Of a stretch of DNA of 64,000 nucleotides, positions 63,928-64,000 are shown piece by piece. Made by a program: the position numbers and the translations under genes. Source of the DNA: Planctomycetia bacterium. GTDB lineage: Bacteria > Planctomycetota > Planctomycetia > Pirellulales > JACPPG01. Under the pieces are notes generated by a model. It saw only the letters and a list, made by a program, of their open reading frames with translations. It was not told the DNA's origin and did not search any database. The first letter of the stretch is position 1; every line of letters begins with the position of its first letter. Where the stretch lies: contig JACPPG010000052.1 of assembly GCA_016191115.1 (NCBI GenBank), forward strand, positions 162,810 through 226,809. Reading direction: 5' to 3'.

Positions 63928-64000
63928 TGATCAGTGGCATGGATGCCGAACGCATGTCTGTCGCTACGTTGCCGGATTTGGGACCGCGGCTGACCGCCGA

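Noticed and set aside
63939-64000. Open frame starting with ATG at 63939 and running off the right edge
   Set aside because: Only about 20 codons are visible, with no ribosome binding site or recognisable motif.

Overview
The window is high-GC bacterial DNA that reads as the chromosome of a planctomycete, most likely of the Pirellulales type. Pointers to this are a Tat-exported DUF1501 protein, a large PVC-type propeller/HEAT/cytochrome c protein, several secreted beta-propeller proteins, a Tat-exported selenium-binding protein, a giant TPR protein next to a vWA protein, small planctomycete-type hypothetical proteins, loosely packed genes, and intergenic spacers full of short hairpin repeats. 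The assignment rests on protein types and gene style only. No rRNA or tRNA gene was recognised.

Layout. 0.1-9.3 kb: DUF1501 protein, an alanine-rich secreted repeat protein, a LOG-family protein, a STAS protein, a small hypothetical, the RNA-binding protein Tex behind a good sigma70-type promoter, and another hypothetical. 9.6-14.1 kb: a leftward MoxR / DUF58 / DUF4129 operon. 14.5-20.9 kb: a polysaccharide flippase, an orphan transhydrogenase alpha subunit, the rplM-rpsI ribosomal operon, a Gfo/Idh/MocA oxidoreductase and a TPR protein. 21.1-31.5 kb: argS, rsfS, the PVC-type cytochrome c protein, a secreted isochorismatase-like protein, DUF488, a polysaccharide deacetylase and a vWA protein. 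31.5-43.7 kb: the giant TPR protein, a fucose-isomerase-like protein, a lipoprotein, the selenium-binding protein, a YedK/HMCES-type protein, a PQQ-like propeller, lysA and a small helical protein. 43.9-47.4 kb: a four-gene ABC transporter operon (ATPase, permease, ATPase, permease). 47.5-55.1 kb: a broken SDR gene, an M48 peptidase, a propeller protein, a DUF433/DUF5615 toxin-antitoxin-like pair, two coupled amidohydrolase paralogs, a RelE/ParE-type toxin-antitoxin pair and a NYN-domain protein. 55.4-64 kb: mfd, a SurA-like isomerase, a CYTH protein, citrate synthase, a decayed GIY-YIG gene and an unknown protein in a stretch of different composition.

The most notable non-genic signal is a family of 157-bp MITE-like elements (family A here): eight copies in 64 kb, ends CAGGGCC...GGCCCTG, and three copies flanked by perfect 10-11 bp target duplications. 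A second CAGG-ended element (family B, 122 bp, 19-bp perfect terminal inverted repeats, 9-bp flanking repeat) sits beside a truncated A copy. Both families fold around the same interrupted core, in which two A-A mismatches flank GGC. One A copy marks the break in the SDR gene, and five copies lie 57-163 bp upstream of start codons. No transposase is present in the window.

The amidohydrolase pair is also of interest: the second, translationally coupled paralog has lost the histidine/aspartate metal-ligand motifs that the first retains.
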